From the NCBI GenBank assembly GCA_029721435.1, contig CM056577.1, positions 30,162,719 to 30,226,718 of the forward strand: a stretch of 64,000 nt of DNA, written 5' to 3'. The notes beneath the pieces are model-generated. The model did no database searches. It was not told the origin of the DNA and saw only the letters and a program-made list of their open reading frames with translations. The stretch's first letter is position 1. Every line of letters starts with the position of its first letter. Origin of the DNA: Gymnothorax reevesii (taxonomy: Eukaryota; Chordata; Actinopteri; Anguilliformes; Muraenidae). Of this stretch, positions 45,513 to 56,934 are shown piece after piece. The position numbers and the translations under genes were made by a program.

Positions 45513-45754
45513 AGGTCCCGTATCATGTCACCGTGAGCACAGCTATTTTGCCATTACAAGCCATCTCGAAGTCTGTACTTTGTGACATCACGGCAGGGAA
45601 GGACCACCCAGAGTAATGAAGGAACTGATTGGCTGAATATAATCAGCCCTTCTTTTTCACTATGTGTTCAGTTCCCCCTGTGATGTCACAAAGGAACAGA
45701 TTCTGAACTGGCTCGTAATGACTTGGCTGTGTAACTGATAACGATAGCAGACCT
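45513..45754. mobile_element. TTAA-target MITE, family X copy 1 (242 bp)
   Basis: The left flank is TTAA (45509-45512) and the right TTGA (45755-45758). Long inverted arms begin AAAGGTC and share GCCATTACAAGCCA and TCTGTACTTTGTGACATCAC. A related copy lies at 56935-57181. The target suggests a Kolobok- or piggyBac-type parent. Confidence 0.65.
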
Positions 45755-45759
45755 TTGAC

Positions 45760-46710
45760 TGTTATGGCTCCTCACACTCTGTTGCCCCCCTTTCCAGAGT
45801 CCGACCCTGCTTGAAGATAAAGAATACGGCCGTCTGTTCGGCTGGACCTGTGGCCCCTGAGATTTGACGCCCCCTGCTGGTAAATACTGTCCCTGTCGCC
45901 ATTATCCGCTCAATTCTGACAGCAATTTCCACCTGCTGTACAGAACAGTCTGTTGCTGCTTGAACACCGACACTATTTGTGCTTTTGGCACTTTACTCCT
46001 GTGCAGTAAATTTGAAAACAGCTCGGCTTTTGTATTTTAGTCTGTGCGTGTTTTACGTCCATATCCTGCGTTTTGGTGTTCAGTGTGTATTACCTGGTCG
46101 GTGTTGCAGTGCTTCTTGAACGGTGCCACGGACAAAATTCTTAGCGACTGCACTGTATGTATGCTTTGTGTTTCCATGGGATCTAAGTGAGATTATAGCA
46201 TTGGGATATTTTGGAACTCCACCACAGAATTGTTGAGCATGTTTAGGCTTTAGGAAGAGTATAAATACTTGTAATACATTTGTCAGCATCAATTTGACAT
46301 TTGGTGTGAAGTAAAGCATGTTAGGGTTGGCGAGAACTGGTACAAAGAAATACGATTATGTTGCTGTCCTCCCAAATTGCTTCCTGCCAAAGCCACAGTA
46401 ATTCTTTTGACGCGACCTTGAAGCCGGGACTCGATGTGCTGCGTCCTGCTGTGCTTTCAAAATGGCCGAGGAGGTGAATCTCTTTTTGCATTCATGTGCT
46501 GAAAACATGCGCTGTCAAAACCCCTAACCAGTGCTCTCTTGAGATTCTCCATGATAGAGCATTTTCATGAAGCTATGACCCAATCTTTCAGGGCTGGATG
46601 TCTGACATTTAGATTTCTGCCTGGGACACTGTTTTAGTCAAATATTTATGGTGTTTTTCATAAATCATAGAACTTCATGATTAGGTGATTCTGGTCAAAT
46701 CTGAAAGTGT
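45760..46710. other. no gene; one CTCF-like motif
   Basis: About 45780-46030 is complex, repeat-free sequence. It holds the motif listed at 45866. No exon recognised. Confidence 0.45.
45866..45880 (-). promoter_or_regulatory. CTCF-type motif
   Basis: Minus strand CCAGCAGGGGGCGTC, a strong match to the vertebrate CTCF core. Same orientation as the motif at 50948. Confidence 0.5.
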
Positions 46711-46714
46711 TTAA

Positions 46715-47425
46715 AGAGGTGATATTATGCCCATTTCTGAGTTCGATATTTAATTTTTTTGTGGTCTATTTAAAGACATTTACACGTTTTCATGGTCAAA
46801 AAGCACTTAGTTACTGCTTTACAGGCTGTGTGTGCAACACCTCAGGCTCACTCAGTCTGAAACGGGCCTTCTTGGTTCCTGTCTCTTTAAGGCTGCTTCT
46901 CTTAAACCTCACTCTGGTGTGATTGGCCAACCGCAGTTCAGGAAGCTGTGCTTGGTTAAATAAATTTAACACAATAAAAGTTTTGGGTTGTACTGCTGAG
47001 AAATAGTTGGAAATTTTTATTTATATTCTCAAATTTTTCGCTGCGTTTTCCTTTGGAAGTTCATATGTTTTCATGAGTGCCATTGCACTCATGAAAACGG
47101 CATCTTGTTGACATGGTGATTTGCATGAAACCAGCTCTTCCCAGAAGAGCTATACCTAGCTTTATTTGAGGTTTTGCCGAACTAGCCGCTAGTCTGGCTA
47201 TATGCATACGTTATATGTTGCTTCGTAACATGGACAGGTTATGGAGGAATAGGCTGGACCACAAACGAGGTGTTGCATGCAGTTCAGGAGCTGTGTTTTC
47301 AGTCAAGCAGAGTAAATCCCTTTGGCATGGATTTTTGGCTTTATTACTTTACAGATGTTTTGCATGCCCAAAAAACGAACTCATGAAAGAAAGAGGAAAA
47401 ACCCCAAAATGATGATATGCCTCCT
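46715..47425. mobile_element. probable TTAA-target DNA element remnant (711 bp)
   Basis: TTAA at 46711-46714 is followed by AGAGGTGATATTATGCCC; the right end GATGATATGCCTCCTTTTA is a decayed mirror. Internal wording (CTCAGTCTGAAACGGGCCTT, CCTGTCTCTTTAAGG, GTGATTGGCCAAC) is that of a very common fish repeat. A perfect 14-bp hairpin lies at 47067-47098. Confidence 0.5.
47067..47098. other. perfect 14-bp hairpin, 4-nt loop
   Basis: GTTTTCATGAGTGC, loop CATT, GCACTCATGAAAAC. Lies inside the repeat at 46715-47425. Not followed by a T run, so not a simple pol III terminator. Confidence 0.7.
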
Positions 47426-47429
47426 TTTA

Positions 47430-48845
47430 TTCGCTGTGTCCTCACTTATTTCAGAGCATCAGCCTCATTGTGTTACCTTAGCTCTTTAAAATGTGTCCAG
47501 TTTGTTTCCTTTGCGGTTCATAATGGCTGTTCGATTAGTACTCATGTCCAAAAGATAGAGGGCTGAACCATTGCATTTATTATCACCCTCTCTTACTTCC
47601 TCATCTCAATCGCAGTCTCTGTTTGAAGCGGTGAATTTACGGAGCTTATAATTTTTAAGTTCACTTGCCAGAAACGAGTGCTGAGCTATTTTAGCTGTAC
47701 ATAATGAATGTTAAGGTGACAACACATTATAGCTCGAATGAAAAGGCCCTGTTTAGACTGATATCTCCTCTGTAGCAGGGGGATGACGAAGAAAGAACAT
47801 CTTTAATTGAAACTACAAAATTTTAAACTTGCACGTCTGCTGTAATAGTATGGGTCTCCGATTGCAGTCATTGATTGCATTGATATTCATAAAACAAACA
47901 GGCACTCAGCAGCATTTGTGATGAAAAGCTTTTGAAAACGTTGAAATGGAAAGATGGAGGAGAAAGAGAGAGAACCAGTCCTGTCGCTGACAGGAGAATG
48001 ACTGACTGAGTTGCTAGAAATCCACCATAAACAAAGCAGTCTGCCTTCGTTTACTTGGTGTTTAGTAAACAGGGAAAGATGCGTCAAACATTAGCCAGAA
48101 TCTGGGCTGACCCGAGTGAAACATGTCATCTGACCTTTTGACTTTTATTTAGAACACACAAAGACTCTCGTGCACGCTCATACTCGCAGACACGGGCGCA
48201 CACACAAACACCCGCGTGCGCACACACGCTCACACAAACACCGACACACAAAGAGCATCTTTCACTGTAGTTTGAGGAACTGAGTAGCGTAGAAGTTCAA
48301 TACACTGTTATTCTTGCAGTAGTCATGCGTTTACACCTCTGTCTGATTATTGTTTTCAGTTGGATGTCTCTATGATAGTTGTTCACGGATCCTGTCTCAG
48401 CTTGCAGCAAAATATTATTCTGAGCATATAGTACGGTGCAATTCCATGTTTACGCTTTGAAAACCTTTTTTTTTTCCCTCTACTGATATTTTTTAAGAAT
48501 GGAAACCTTTGTTGACCAGGGGTCTAGTCAAAACTTGTGTAGATCTCAAACCTAAATATTGCATTCACACAAAAACAAAAAATGGAGGAGAGTATAAAAT
48601 ATCCTAATCAATAAACATAGGTATGCAAAACTGCATGCAATTTTTGTGAACTTTCAAATTAAACTTGATTAATTTTTCTTGCGCATAATCTCATGTATGA
48701 TGCATGATATATAATTTCAAGTTTGTTTTGATAAATTTTAAATGTGCTAAGAAATTGATGTCAGCAAAAATTCTGTACCTGGTGCCTGTGCACCGTTTGT
48801 AAATGAGACCCCTGAGGTAGTTAATCTGATTGCCGTACTACTGGT
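47430..48845. other. no gene; CA-rich tract
   Basis: Imperfect CA/CG-rich tract at about 48185-48250 (CACACACAAACACCCGCGTG). Otherwise no features. Confidence 0.5.
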
Positions 48846-48848
48846 TCA

Positions 48849-49212
48849 GATGCTTTTAATTAAACTTGTTCGGGTTTGATATTGTTTGGATTTCAGCTAG
48901 TCTGTTTCAGCAGGTCTGATTATGCTTCTAACAGTTTCTGTTTTCCTCTAGTGCTTGAGACCTGGAACAGAGAAAACATTAGTCAAAGGTAAGGACGGAA
49001 TTGCATTGGGTTGTGTTTTATTCTATTTAAGATGCCTTCAATTAAACTTGCTTGTGTTTCTTATTGTTTGGGTTTCAGCTAGTCTGTTTCAGTTGGTCTA
49101 ATTATGCCTTGAACAGATTCCATTTTCCTCTGGGGTTTGTGACCTGGAACAGAGAAAACCGTCAAAGGTAAGGACTGTTTTTCTCCACACTCTGTTCTAT
49201 TCTGTTTAATTC
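48849..49212 (+). repeat. 182-bp tandem duplication containing an exon-like segment
   Basis: 48849-49030 and 49031-49212 are direct tandem copies (roughly 80% by eye), both starting GATGC(T/C)TT(T/C)AATTAAACTTG. Copy 1 has a pyrimidine tract ending CCTCTAG (48951), a 37-base segment that is open in two frames, and AAAG-GTAAGG (donor at 48989). Copy 2 keeps the donor (49168), but the acceptor reads CCTCTGG. The shared core ACCTGGAACAGAGAAAAC is the best-conserved part. Confidence 0.65.
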
Positions 49213-49239
49213 TGCACTTTTCTGTTCGATATTCCTCTG

Positions 49240-49520
49240 CCTGTTCATTAATAAATGGGCCAACATCTGTTGCAGATGTGATTAATGTAAAAGCCTTGCC
49301 TCTGCTGCCGCCTTCTCTATAAACTTGTCCTGTTGCAGATCATTTACCAGATTCAATCTTCTAATTTTCCATTTTTGAGCTTTGAGTCTTTTTCCCTGCG
49401 CAGAGTAATTTAATTGGGTGCTTTTAAGGGCGCTAAGCAGGCCAAGACACTGTGCCAGCTGTGCAATTTCAATTTAGAATCAGCTACATGACCTTGTGTC
49501 GGTTGTTCTTTGATTTTTGG
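49240..49520. other. candidate conserved non-coding sequence
   Basis: Repeat-free stretch with paired E-boxes (ACATCTGTTGCAGATGT at 49263), ATTAAT and AATTTAATTGG homeobox-type words. Looks like a vertebrate enhancer; only an alignment could show this. Confidence 0.3.
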
Positions 49521-49837
49521 AAACTGTGAAGGTCACTGCAGTGGAGTCCCTGCAGTGGTTTTATTGCTTTGAGCCGTTAGCTTAGCCCTGGGTGCTGTGG
49601 TTCATTCATAAAGCTAAGAAATGATTCCTTTGCTTTATAGTTCCTCTTGGTTGTCTGCGTTGTTCTTTGATGGTTGGATATTGTGATAACGCTTTACCAA
49701 AACCCCTCGACGTAACGCTCCCAACATCCAGACATAGGAGGTGTCACACGATGGGTTATGAGATTGTTACTTCTTGCCAAATGTCACAAAACTGTCTTCT
49801 CATTTTTCAGTACATGTTTTGACAGTAATTTTTACTC

Positions 49838-50075
49838 CCACCGAGGAGGTTATGTTTTAGCCGGCATTAGTTTGTCTGTCTGTCTTTCTGTTTGTGTACA
49901 ACATAACTCAAAAAGTAATGAACGGAAATCTCTGAAATTTTATGGGTGGGTTGCTATTTCACCGGGGATGAACCCTATTGATTTTGACCAGGATTGGTCA
50001 AATAATATGAGCCATGCTCATTCAGCAAGATTTGTGCTGCTTTGGCAGAGGTTTGCACTCTCGGAGTGCCTCTAG
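49838..50075 (+). repeat. dispersed fish repeat (GGAGGTTATGTTTT type)
   Basis: Begins CCGAGGAGGTTATGTTTTAG, includes TTTGTCTGTCTGTCTTTCTG and CTCAAAAAGTAATGAACGG, and ends GGCAGAGGTTTGCACTCTCG-GAGTGCC. Short internal-deletion version of the copy at 20365-21030. Confidence 0.6.
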
Positions 50076-50169
50076 TTGTGTTTGCGAATGATAGTGTAAT
50101 ATCGGCCTGACGGTCTTATTCTTCAGGATATTAAAAAGATGTTGAGGAAGAACTTGTTTTCTGAGGTGT

Positions 50170-50235
50170 GTTAATGAGTGATTTACTCAACTTTAATGAG
50201 TGATTTACTCAACTTTAATGAGTGATTTACTCGAC
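50170..50235. repeat. 22-bp tandem repeat, three copies
   Basis: TTTAATGAGTGATTTACTCA plus AC, repeated three times with single changes. Each unit contains a GAGT...ACTC dyad. Confidence 0.9.
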
Positions 50236-50239
50236 TGAT

Positions 50240-52075
50240 GGCAAATACAACTGCGTTTGTTTTCCATGGTTCTGCCCCCCACGTATCACAACACAACACG
50301 ACACAGCTCCACACAACACAATGGCAAGAAGTGTCCATTGAAAGCTCACCATTTTCTTTCCCCTGAGAGGTACTGATGTTTCTGGTAAGCTTGAGGTTTC
50401 AAGCGGCAATACCAAGGCAGCAGCAGTTGGTTTGTTAGTTTGTTTGGCGATTGCTGAAAGCTGTGTTTCCCGACTGTAGGAGCTGGTTCTCCGAACCATC
50501 GCGGGCCAGTATCTCTGAGCCCGCGCTGAACTCCACATGGGATCATGATTTAAATATTGAGGTCTCCAGGACTCTTGTTTTAAGCCTAAATGTCATGACT
50601 TGGCTAACCATGACTGGTGAATGTAGGTTTGCAAGGTCGAGTCCCAGAGTACATGAGGGATGTTACCTTTTAAGATACAAAGTCACATCCTTAAAGCGGA
50701 AAAAAAGAACTCAGCCATGGGCCCAATGGCAAAAGACCACAACCCTAAAAGTGTTCCAGGGGCTTAACCACTGTTCTCTCTGTCCACAGGTAACTTGTTT
50801 CTCGACCATTTCTCCTTCTACGGCTTTGCAGTTGAGAAACTTGTTTTGATCATGTCTATATCTGCACGTCAGGCAGACGTCTCATGTTTGCTTGGACAGT
50901 GAATTCAGCTGGATTGCAAGTGGTGTATGTGTGAGATTAGATGCAATGCTGCCACCTGGTGGTTATTTTATGAGATTACATGAGTCATTTTTATACGTAT
51001 ATGCAGCTAAATGATACGTCTGCGTTGAGGTAATTGTGGCAAGAAAACTTGAGGGTAGTCGTTGCGCAGTAATTAGAGACGATATCGTACTGTAAATGCG
51101 TCATGATCTGCAGTTAAAACAAATTTTCATTTTGGTCCCACCCGGCTTCGGATTTGTGACAGTGACCCTGCAAAGATCAGGGCAAAATCTCAAGGACAGT
51201 GCTGGGATGCTTATCCTTGAATTCACAGTAATAATTATTTGATTTTTACCGTCTTGGCGTAAATTCTCAGCGTGAGTATTTCATGGAGTGGAAACAGCAG
51301 AGTGGCGGTGTCTTTTGGCTATCAGTTTCTCGAGGCAGTTCAGAGCGCTGAGTTTGCGGTTCAGAGCGCTCGTGGTGCCAGATATGACTCGGTCACCTCC
51401 GGTCACGGTTGTCCGATGGCGCTATGGATACCGAATGTGTTGAAACGGGAGGGGAGGGGATGGATCTGGAGGGTGACCTCCTCGGCTGCGTCTTTTCTTT
51501 GAGAGCGCACAGGGCGTTTTCGTGCCAGCTGCTCGAGAGAGGCGCGGCAGCTGTTGTGCCGCAGCCACACCATCATTCAGCGTCCCGCTGGAACTGTGGC
51601 TACTGCAACTGTGGCGAGCGCGTCCTGAATTGGGACGCTTAATCGTGATTCATGAATCACTGGTTCATGATTTGGTACTTTCTTTGAGGTTCATAAGTGC
51701 TATTGCGCACATTCAGAGGCATTAATACAACGGCTTGACGCTCCATATGAGGTCAGACTTCTTGTATACCCTTGCACACATTCAACAGTATTAAGTCGAT
51801 ATTACAATATTAAGTGATATTTACACCCACCTGTTAAAATGTTGTACAGTCTCTAAGTATCTTCATTGTCTTTAAAATGGCTGCAATTTCTCATATCACT
51901 CAACACTGGTCTAAATGCTTTTAAATTAAAGCTGGCAGTTCCTCCTTTAACCTCATATTGATTCTATTTGTGTCAATTTTCTGGAGTACATTTCCCAGAC
52001 AAAAGCGAATCGTATCACACTGCAAATACTGGTGGAATGCAGTGTATGTATGCAGTCCCAAAAATGCCAAGTGCT
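50240..52075. other. no gene; CpG-rich stretch and short motifs
   Basis: 51290-51640 is CpG-rich compared with its surroundings. Open frames there (for example 51409-51642) have no recognisable domain. GTGATTCATGAATCAC (51645-51660) is a perfect 16-bp palindrome made of two AP-1/Maf-like half-sites. TCTCTCTGTCCACAG-GTAACT at 50789/50790 has an acceptor directly followed by a donor. Confidence 0.45.
50948..50962 (-). promoter_or_regulatory. CTCF-type motif
   Basis: Minus strand CCACCAGGTGGCAGC, a near-consensus CTCF site, lying outside recognised repeats. Confidence 0.55.
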
Positions 52076-52077
52076 GC

Positions 52078-52190
52078 ATCCCAGATAGCAAGCACCTCCG
52101 CTCCGGATCTGCCCCGGCTCTGAGCCAGATCAGCTGGAGTCGGCACAGAGCCGGAGCAGATCCGGAGCGGAGGTGTTTGCTGTCTGGGAT
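52078..52190. mobile_element. 113-bp palindromic MITE
   Basis: The arms 52078-52122 and 52146-52190 pair at 42 of 45 positions. They begin ATCCCAGATAGCAAGCACCT and include CTCCGCTCCGGATCTGC. The 23-bp loop is AGCCAGATCAGCTGG-rich. Known in form from other fish genomes. No clear target duplication. Confidence 0.8.
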
Positions 52191-52194
52191 GTGT

Positions 52195-52750
52195 AACGCT
52201 TTTTTTCTGTTAAAAAGGTTAATGAGTACAGAGGATCGCAGTGAAAATATTTGCTTCTGAATTTATTAACAAATGCCAATTTGTGCTCCCGGCATGGTCG
52301 TTCGAGAATGTATGTCTTTCTAAAAATATTTCAAGGTCACAAGTCTTTACCCTTTATCTTTACCCTTTTTCAATTTACTGTTCGACCATTAGCACTTCCA
52401 TGTATAATGATCTATTTTCCCTCAGATTTAGATTAATCTTTCAGGTTGTAACATTGCTCAAGGCAGTTTTCAAAAGGTCATGGTGAAATGGCTGAGTGAG
52501 TGTGTGTTTGTGTAGGTAAGACCCTTAATGCCATCCCTGCAGTCAAATTATTTTGTTTCTGTGCTTTGTTTGATGCGAACGGTCTAAAATCTGTGACGGA
52601 GATCCCTGATATCTGCCTTATTCCTGATCATAATCGCTCAAACCGAAATAGGAGTAAATACTCTGTGAAGTGACTGAGGGACAAGATGGTGTAAGACAGA
52701 GAGGTGTTTGTACGGGAACACTTTTTTAAAGCTTTTTTTGCTTTTTGGCT
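52195..52750. other. no gene seen
   Basis: No recognisable features. Confidence 0.5.
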
Positions 52751-52758
52751 GACTTCAA

Positions 52759-53120
52759 AGGATCAGTGTGTAAGATTTAGATTATAGATATACAGATTAT
52801 AGATTGCAACCAACTGACTTTTCTCAGAAAACCGACGGTGGCCGCAAAATTTGCGAAAATGTGAAAGGCGCTCTCTTGTGTCAGTGCTTTATTCATGAAC
52901 TTTTTTCCCGTTCTTGGCTATTGTAGAAAAAATGGCGGCACAACATGTTGGCCTCCACGGAGGTGGACCCGCTCCCATGTAGGTTTAAAGGGCTTATTCT
53001 TGGCGAAATGCAACTCATAGATTATTTTTTTCATGTGATTATACACTACTGAAAAAGTAGTTACGAATGTTATATTCCATTTCTGCCAAAATATCAATCT
53101 AAATTCTACACACTGCTCCT
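52759..53120. mobile_element. TTAA-target MITE, 362 bp
   Basis: The ends AGGATCAGTGTGTAAGATTT (52759) and ...AATTCTACACACTGCTCCT (53120) are mirrored. TTAA is present on the right (53121-53124) and decayed to TCAA on the left (52755-52758). Familiar 'aaaggaacagtgtgtaagattta' fish MITE. Confidence 0.75.
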
Positions 53121-53124
53121 TTAA

Positions 53125-54160
53125 ATTTTGGGGAAAATGAATTTAGGTATTTGAATCCCTAATTTGTGAATCATATAGGAATTGAAGCCCTTTCGTACTT
53201 GGTGTCCCTGCTCAAATACTTATGGACTATATGCTGCTGTCACCAGTCTTGTTACAGTTCACTGTCTCCTGCATAATGCAGCGAAGGCAGTTCTACTTTT
53301 GGCCATGTGATGGCGACACTAGCAAACACCTCAAATCCTGTGGTCGCTGGGCAGATGAGCTTTGCTGCCCGGTTACTGACTGTTATAACTCCTGCTGAAT
53401 GATACTGGAGAGGAAGTGAATGTATGTAGGACATTTACTTTTTGTAGAGTGTGTGATCCTGCCAGCTGAGTCCAGTGTAACTGTGAACAAGCTTACCTCT
53501 TGGGCACATTTCACTGTCTTACATCTGACCGGACAGAACAGGGGCCAGTTTTTGTCAGGTTATGAGCCAGCCTCCTGGGCCCCGACAGTGGTGCTAATCT
53601 TACTGTCCTTTTACCAGGGCTTGAACCGACAACCTTCTGAGCTCACGACTCTTCAGTCACTCAAGCATCTGAGTAACTTCACGACTTTGCCCTGCCCTGT
53701 CCTAAGATGCTGCAGGAATCAGATTTCCCCTGTATACATTGGCAATTTATCTTCTGCCACAAAGAGGAGTGGGGGATATTGCAATGAAGCTCGTCTGTTA
53801 GCCCTTTCATTCGTCTGTCTGTGAGTCTGGATAAGTTGGGACGTGGTTTTTTTTTTTTTTTTTTTTTTAAACTAGTTCATCTAGATGATTGAAATTTTGA
53901 TTGTGTTGGTTACTTGTCATGACCTTGATTGGGTTTGAAAATGGCATTCCATGGCAGTGGGGGATATTGATGACGTCATCTTTTTGTTGTTTATTGTGGT
54001 CACAAATCAGTCTTGTCCCTGGTTTAGTGTGTGGTCCGCTGTTTGGGAATGGTGGTTGTAAATCCAGCTCCTTCTCCTTCGGGCAGTTTTTTTGCCATTA
54101 AACGGCTCGGCTCACATCAGTTGACTTGGTGGCTCTAAATTTCTTTTAAGTCTATTTTTC
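53125..54160. other. no gene; poly(T) tract
   Basis: T run at about 53846-53869. A 134-codon frame at 53420-53824 has no recognisable domain. Confidence 0.5.
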
Positions 54161-54161
54161 T

Positions 54162-54540
54162 TCAGGTTAAATCATCAGAAGTACTACCATAAATACCAGC
54201 TTTGAGATGCTTATGACGCACTGTTTTTGTTGACACTGAGTGTTCAGATATAGATTGAGTCACTTCTGTGGTAAATTTTAGAGCTGCAGTTCGGTGGGTA
54301 AGACCAGCTATCCTACCCAGTGTCCATCTGTCATTGCTGGAGATCATTGCCGCACATTTTCATAATTTTTGACACTTTCCCCTTGCCAGCCTCAGTACTC
54401 ATGCCTTTCTTGTGACTGATGCACCTGTAATTGGGGCAACAGTTTTTTCCTTTTGGAACCTTATGGTTAGTATCTACATCTGACTTTGTGGACTTTCCAA
54501 GTGCAGTTCTGGTGGCTAGACCGCTCTTAAGCAAAAAGGG
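54162..54540 (-). pseudogene. Tc1-like transposase N-terminal relic (family F)
   Basis: The minus frame reads WTLGRIAGLTHRTAALKFTT, EVTQSISEHSVSTKTVRHKH and LKAGIYGS. This matches the second DNA-binding helix bundle of Tc1-like transposases (R.I....RTTA.KI..E.N......VS..TVRR.LH..G..GR). Upstream, at 54348-54534, a decayed part has a lysine- and glycine-rich frame. The catalytic domain and the terminal repeats were not found. Confidence 0.65.
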
Positions 54541-54544
54541 AAAA

Positions 54545-56930
54545 AAAGCTGCTCATTAGCATTAGCTATGACAGGAAGGATTTTTGCAGATGCTGTTGTA
54601 ATGACATTGTGAGACAACAAAGTTAAAGCCATTTCACTGATTTTTGGTTCTTGCCTGTTTCCGTAGTCATGCCCTACTGCCTAAAAAATGCCACTTGCTT
54701 TCCAACATCCACTTAAATATCCTACACAGCTGATAAGGCAAATGCGAAAATTCTCCTGAATAAACAGTATAATTGTTGCTATGACGAGGCGAAGATCTGA
54801 GTTTTTGGAAGCGTTTGGTGTGTGTGTTTAATGTCTCAAAGCTTTTAGCTGATTCCACTGGAATTTGAAATTGTGGAGACAGCATGTGTTCCTGGCAGGA
54901 ACAAGATGTTTTCCTTGTGGGAATGTCACTTCGGGCCCAAGAATAATCTTCCTGACGACACGGAAGCTTTTCGCATTTGAAGGCGACGTGCAGTGTGATG
55001 GTGGCTTTGGCGACAGGACGCCACAGAGAGTGAAAATGGAGGTGTGATGATGAGTGAAGGTTTACAAACTGTCCCGCCCACATTACGACCATGGTGCACT
55101 GCTTCATTACTGTGACTTTACTTTATGAACCATCGTGTCCTGCTCATTTCTTGCTGTTCCTTCCTGTTCTTATTTCTAAAATATGTGCCTCAATATTCAC
55201 ACCTGCAATATACATTCTGCTGCACTCCTTTAAACACCCAGAGGACTTTGGATCAGTGTAAGTCATGGAGACCAATGAGCTGCTCCACCATCCTTCCTAT
55301 TTTCATTTGCTCTGACGTCTATTGATTGTAAACATGTGATCTGGTTCATTGGGTCCCATGGCTCTTCGGACCCCATTCTACCCTATATATCAACCCTTTG
55401 AGCGCTAAATGCAGCTACTGTTGCTCAATGATGTAAGAAATCATAATCAGAGCTGTTGAAAACACATCAAGTGGCGACTTATTTAAAAGAGCTTCCGCAG
55501 GGGAGCTCTTTTTAACAAGTCACAAAATGATAGGTTTTCAACTGCACAAGATAATTACAAGATATTTTTTAAAATGTCAGTGCTCTGAGGGTTGATTTAA
55601 TTCTGTGTGTCTTATAGTGTAATCTGAAACGGTTTTTAGATATTTTTTAATGGGCACGATTGCCAGCATTAGTCAAAGGATTTTGTTTTATGCTGTTGTT
55701 AAAAGCTGATGAAATAACAAAAAAAAGAAGGAAAAAAATTTAATTGTCTGAACCTCCCAATTCATCGTAATGTGTAAATTTGTTTCAGTCGGTCTCTTCT
55801 GTATTACGGTAGAGCCGGTTCACTGTGAAGACTGTGGTGTGGAAGTGTCTGAAGTCGCCTTGATTTAAATCAGCCGTAAAAGGGAGCAGCGAAGCCACAC
55901 GCACGCCTTATGCTCAGGGGAACTGATGTGACAAGCTGGCGATAAAGCGACTGCGGTGGACGGGGCTTTTTTCCTGCATTTCTGCAACGTTGCAACAACG
56001 TTACTTTATTTTTAAGAGTATTGCCGGACATTGACGCTCTGAATCATTGCCCTTGTCACAAGGTCGTTCTCAAGTTCCGTTTTTTACTATACCGTTTTAA
56101 CTTCCGCCTACCATGAAGGTTGATGCAATATTGTAGACGGCGCTTATACTTGCGGTGTAGATGTTAATGCAGAGCATTATGCAGGCATGGAGGACTTCCC
56201 TAGAAAGGTTTATCTTGCCTTCAGGCGATCATGAATATTTCACACGTCAGGTATATTGACATGCTGACTGCAGGGAATCTGGCATTTCTGCAGTTACGCG
56301 TTGTCCTCAAGAGGGCGATCTATGTCTGTGAAACGGAGAAATGTCTTGACAGCACGGTGTGTCATGCCAGATTTTCAGCGTGGCAAAGGCTGTCTTTGAA
56401 GTCCATCTCTTTGTAAGCCCTGCCGGGCCTGCGCTGTCAGAATGTAATGTTCGCAAAAAAAAAAAAAGTGAGAGGCTAATGCAGGTGGTGACCTGCATAT
56501 CGCATCTGACACCTTTTTTTTTTCTTTTTTTTTTTTTTATAAAGACGTGAACCGCTAACATGTTGGAAAGGGCTTGAAGTGCAGGACACGCACATCCGAA
56601 TTTGATCTCGAGTCGTGAAGGGACAGTCAGTTGGAGTGCGACTGGGCAGAATCTGATTTTGGCGGTGTTCCTTACACACACGCACACACACGCACACACA
56701 CACGCACACACTGTGACCTCAGTGGGGCTGTACTCCACTGATTTCAGACTCCGGAGTGGAGAAATTTTGGCCTTTAGGTGTTCAGATATTGGCTCATTGG
56801 AATTCTTTTCTCACATTGTAAATCTGTGTTCTTGAGCAGTTTCACCCAACCCTGCTCCTACAGTATCCTCGCCCTGCACTTTTTATCTGTCTCCCTGATC
56901 TTACACGCCCAGTTCAGCTCAAGTACTCCA
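54545..56930. other. no gene; possible conserved non-coding stretches
   Basis: 54815-55050 and 55845-55990 are repeat-free and complex. A 146-codon minus frame (54667-55107) has no known domain. Simple repeats: A run at about 56455-56467, T runs at about 56513-56539, (CA)n at about 56674-56709. Confidence 0.4.
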
Positions 56931-56934
56931 TTCA

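Noticed and set aside
51409..51642. Open frame in the CpG-rich stretch
   Set aside because: Composition-driven; no family resemblance and no convincing splice sites.
54667..55107. 146-codon minus-strand open frame
   Set aside because: No domain recognised; the opposite strand is also open, as expected by chance at this composition.
56307..56738. 143-codon minus-strand open frame
   Set aside because: Runs through (CA)n, poly(T) and poly(A) tracts; Cys-Val and Lys runs are artefacts.
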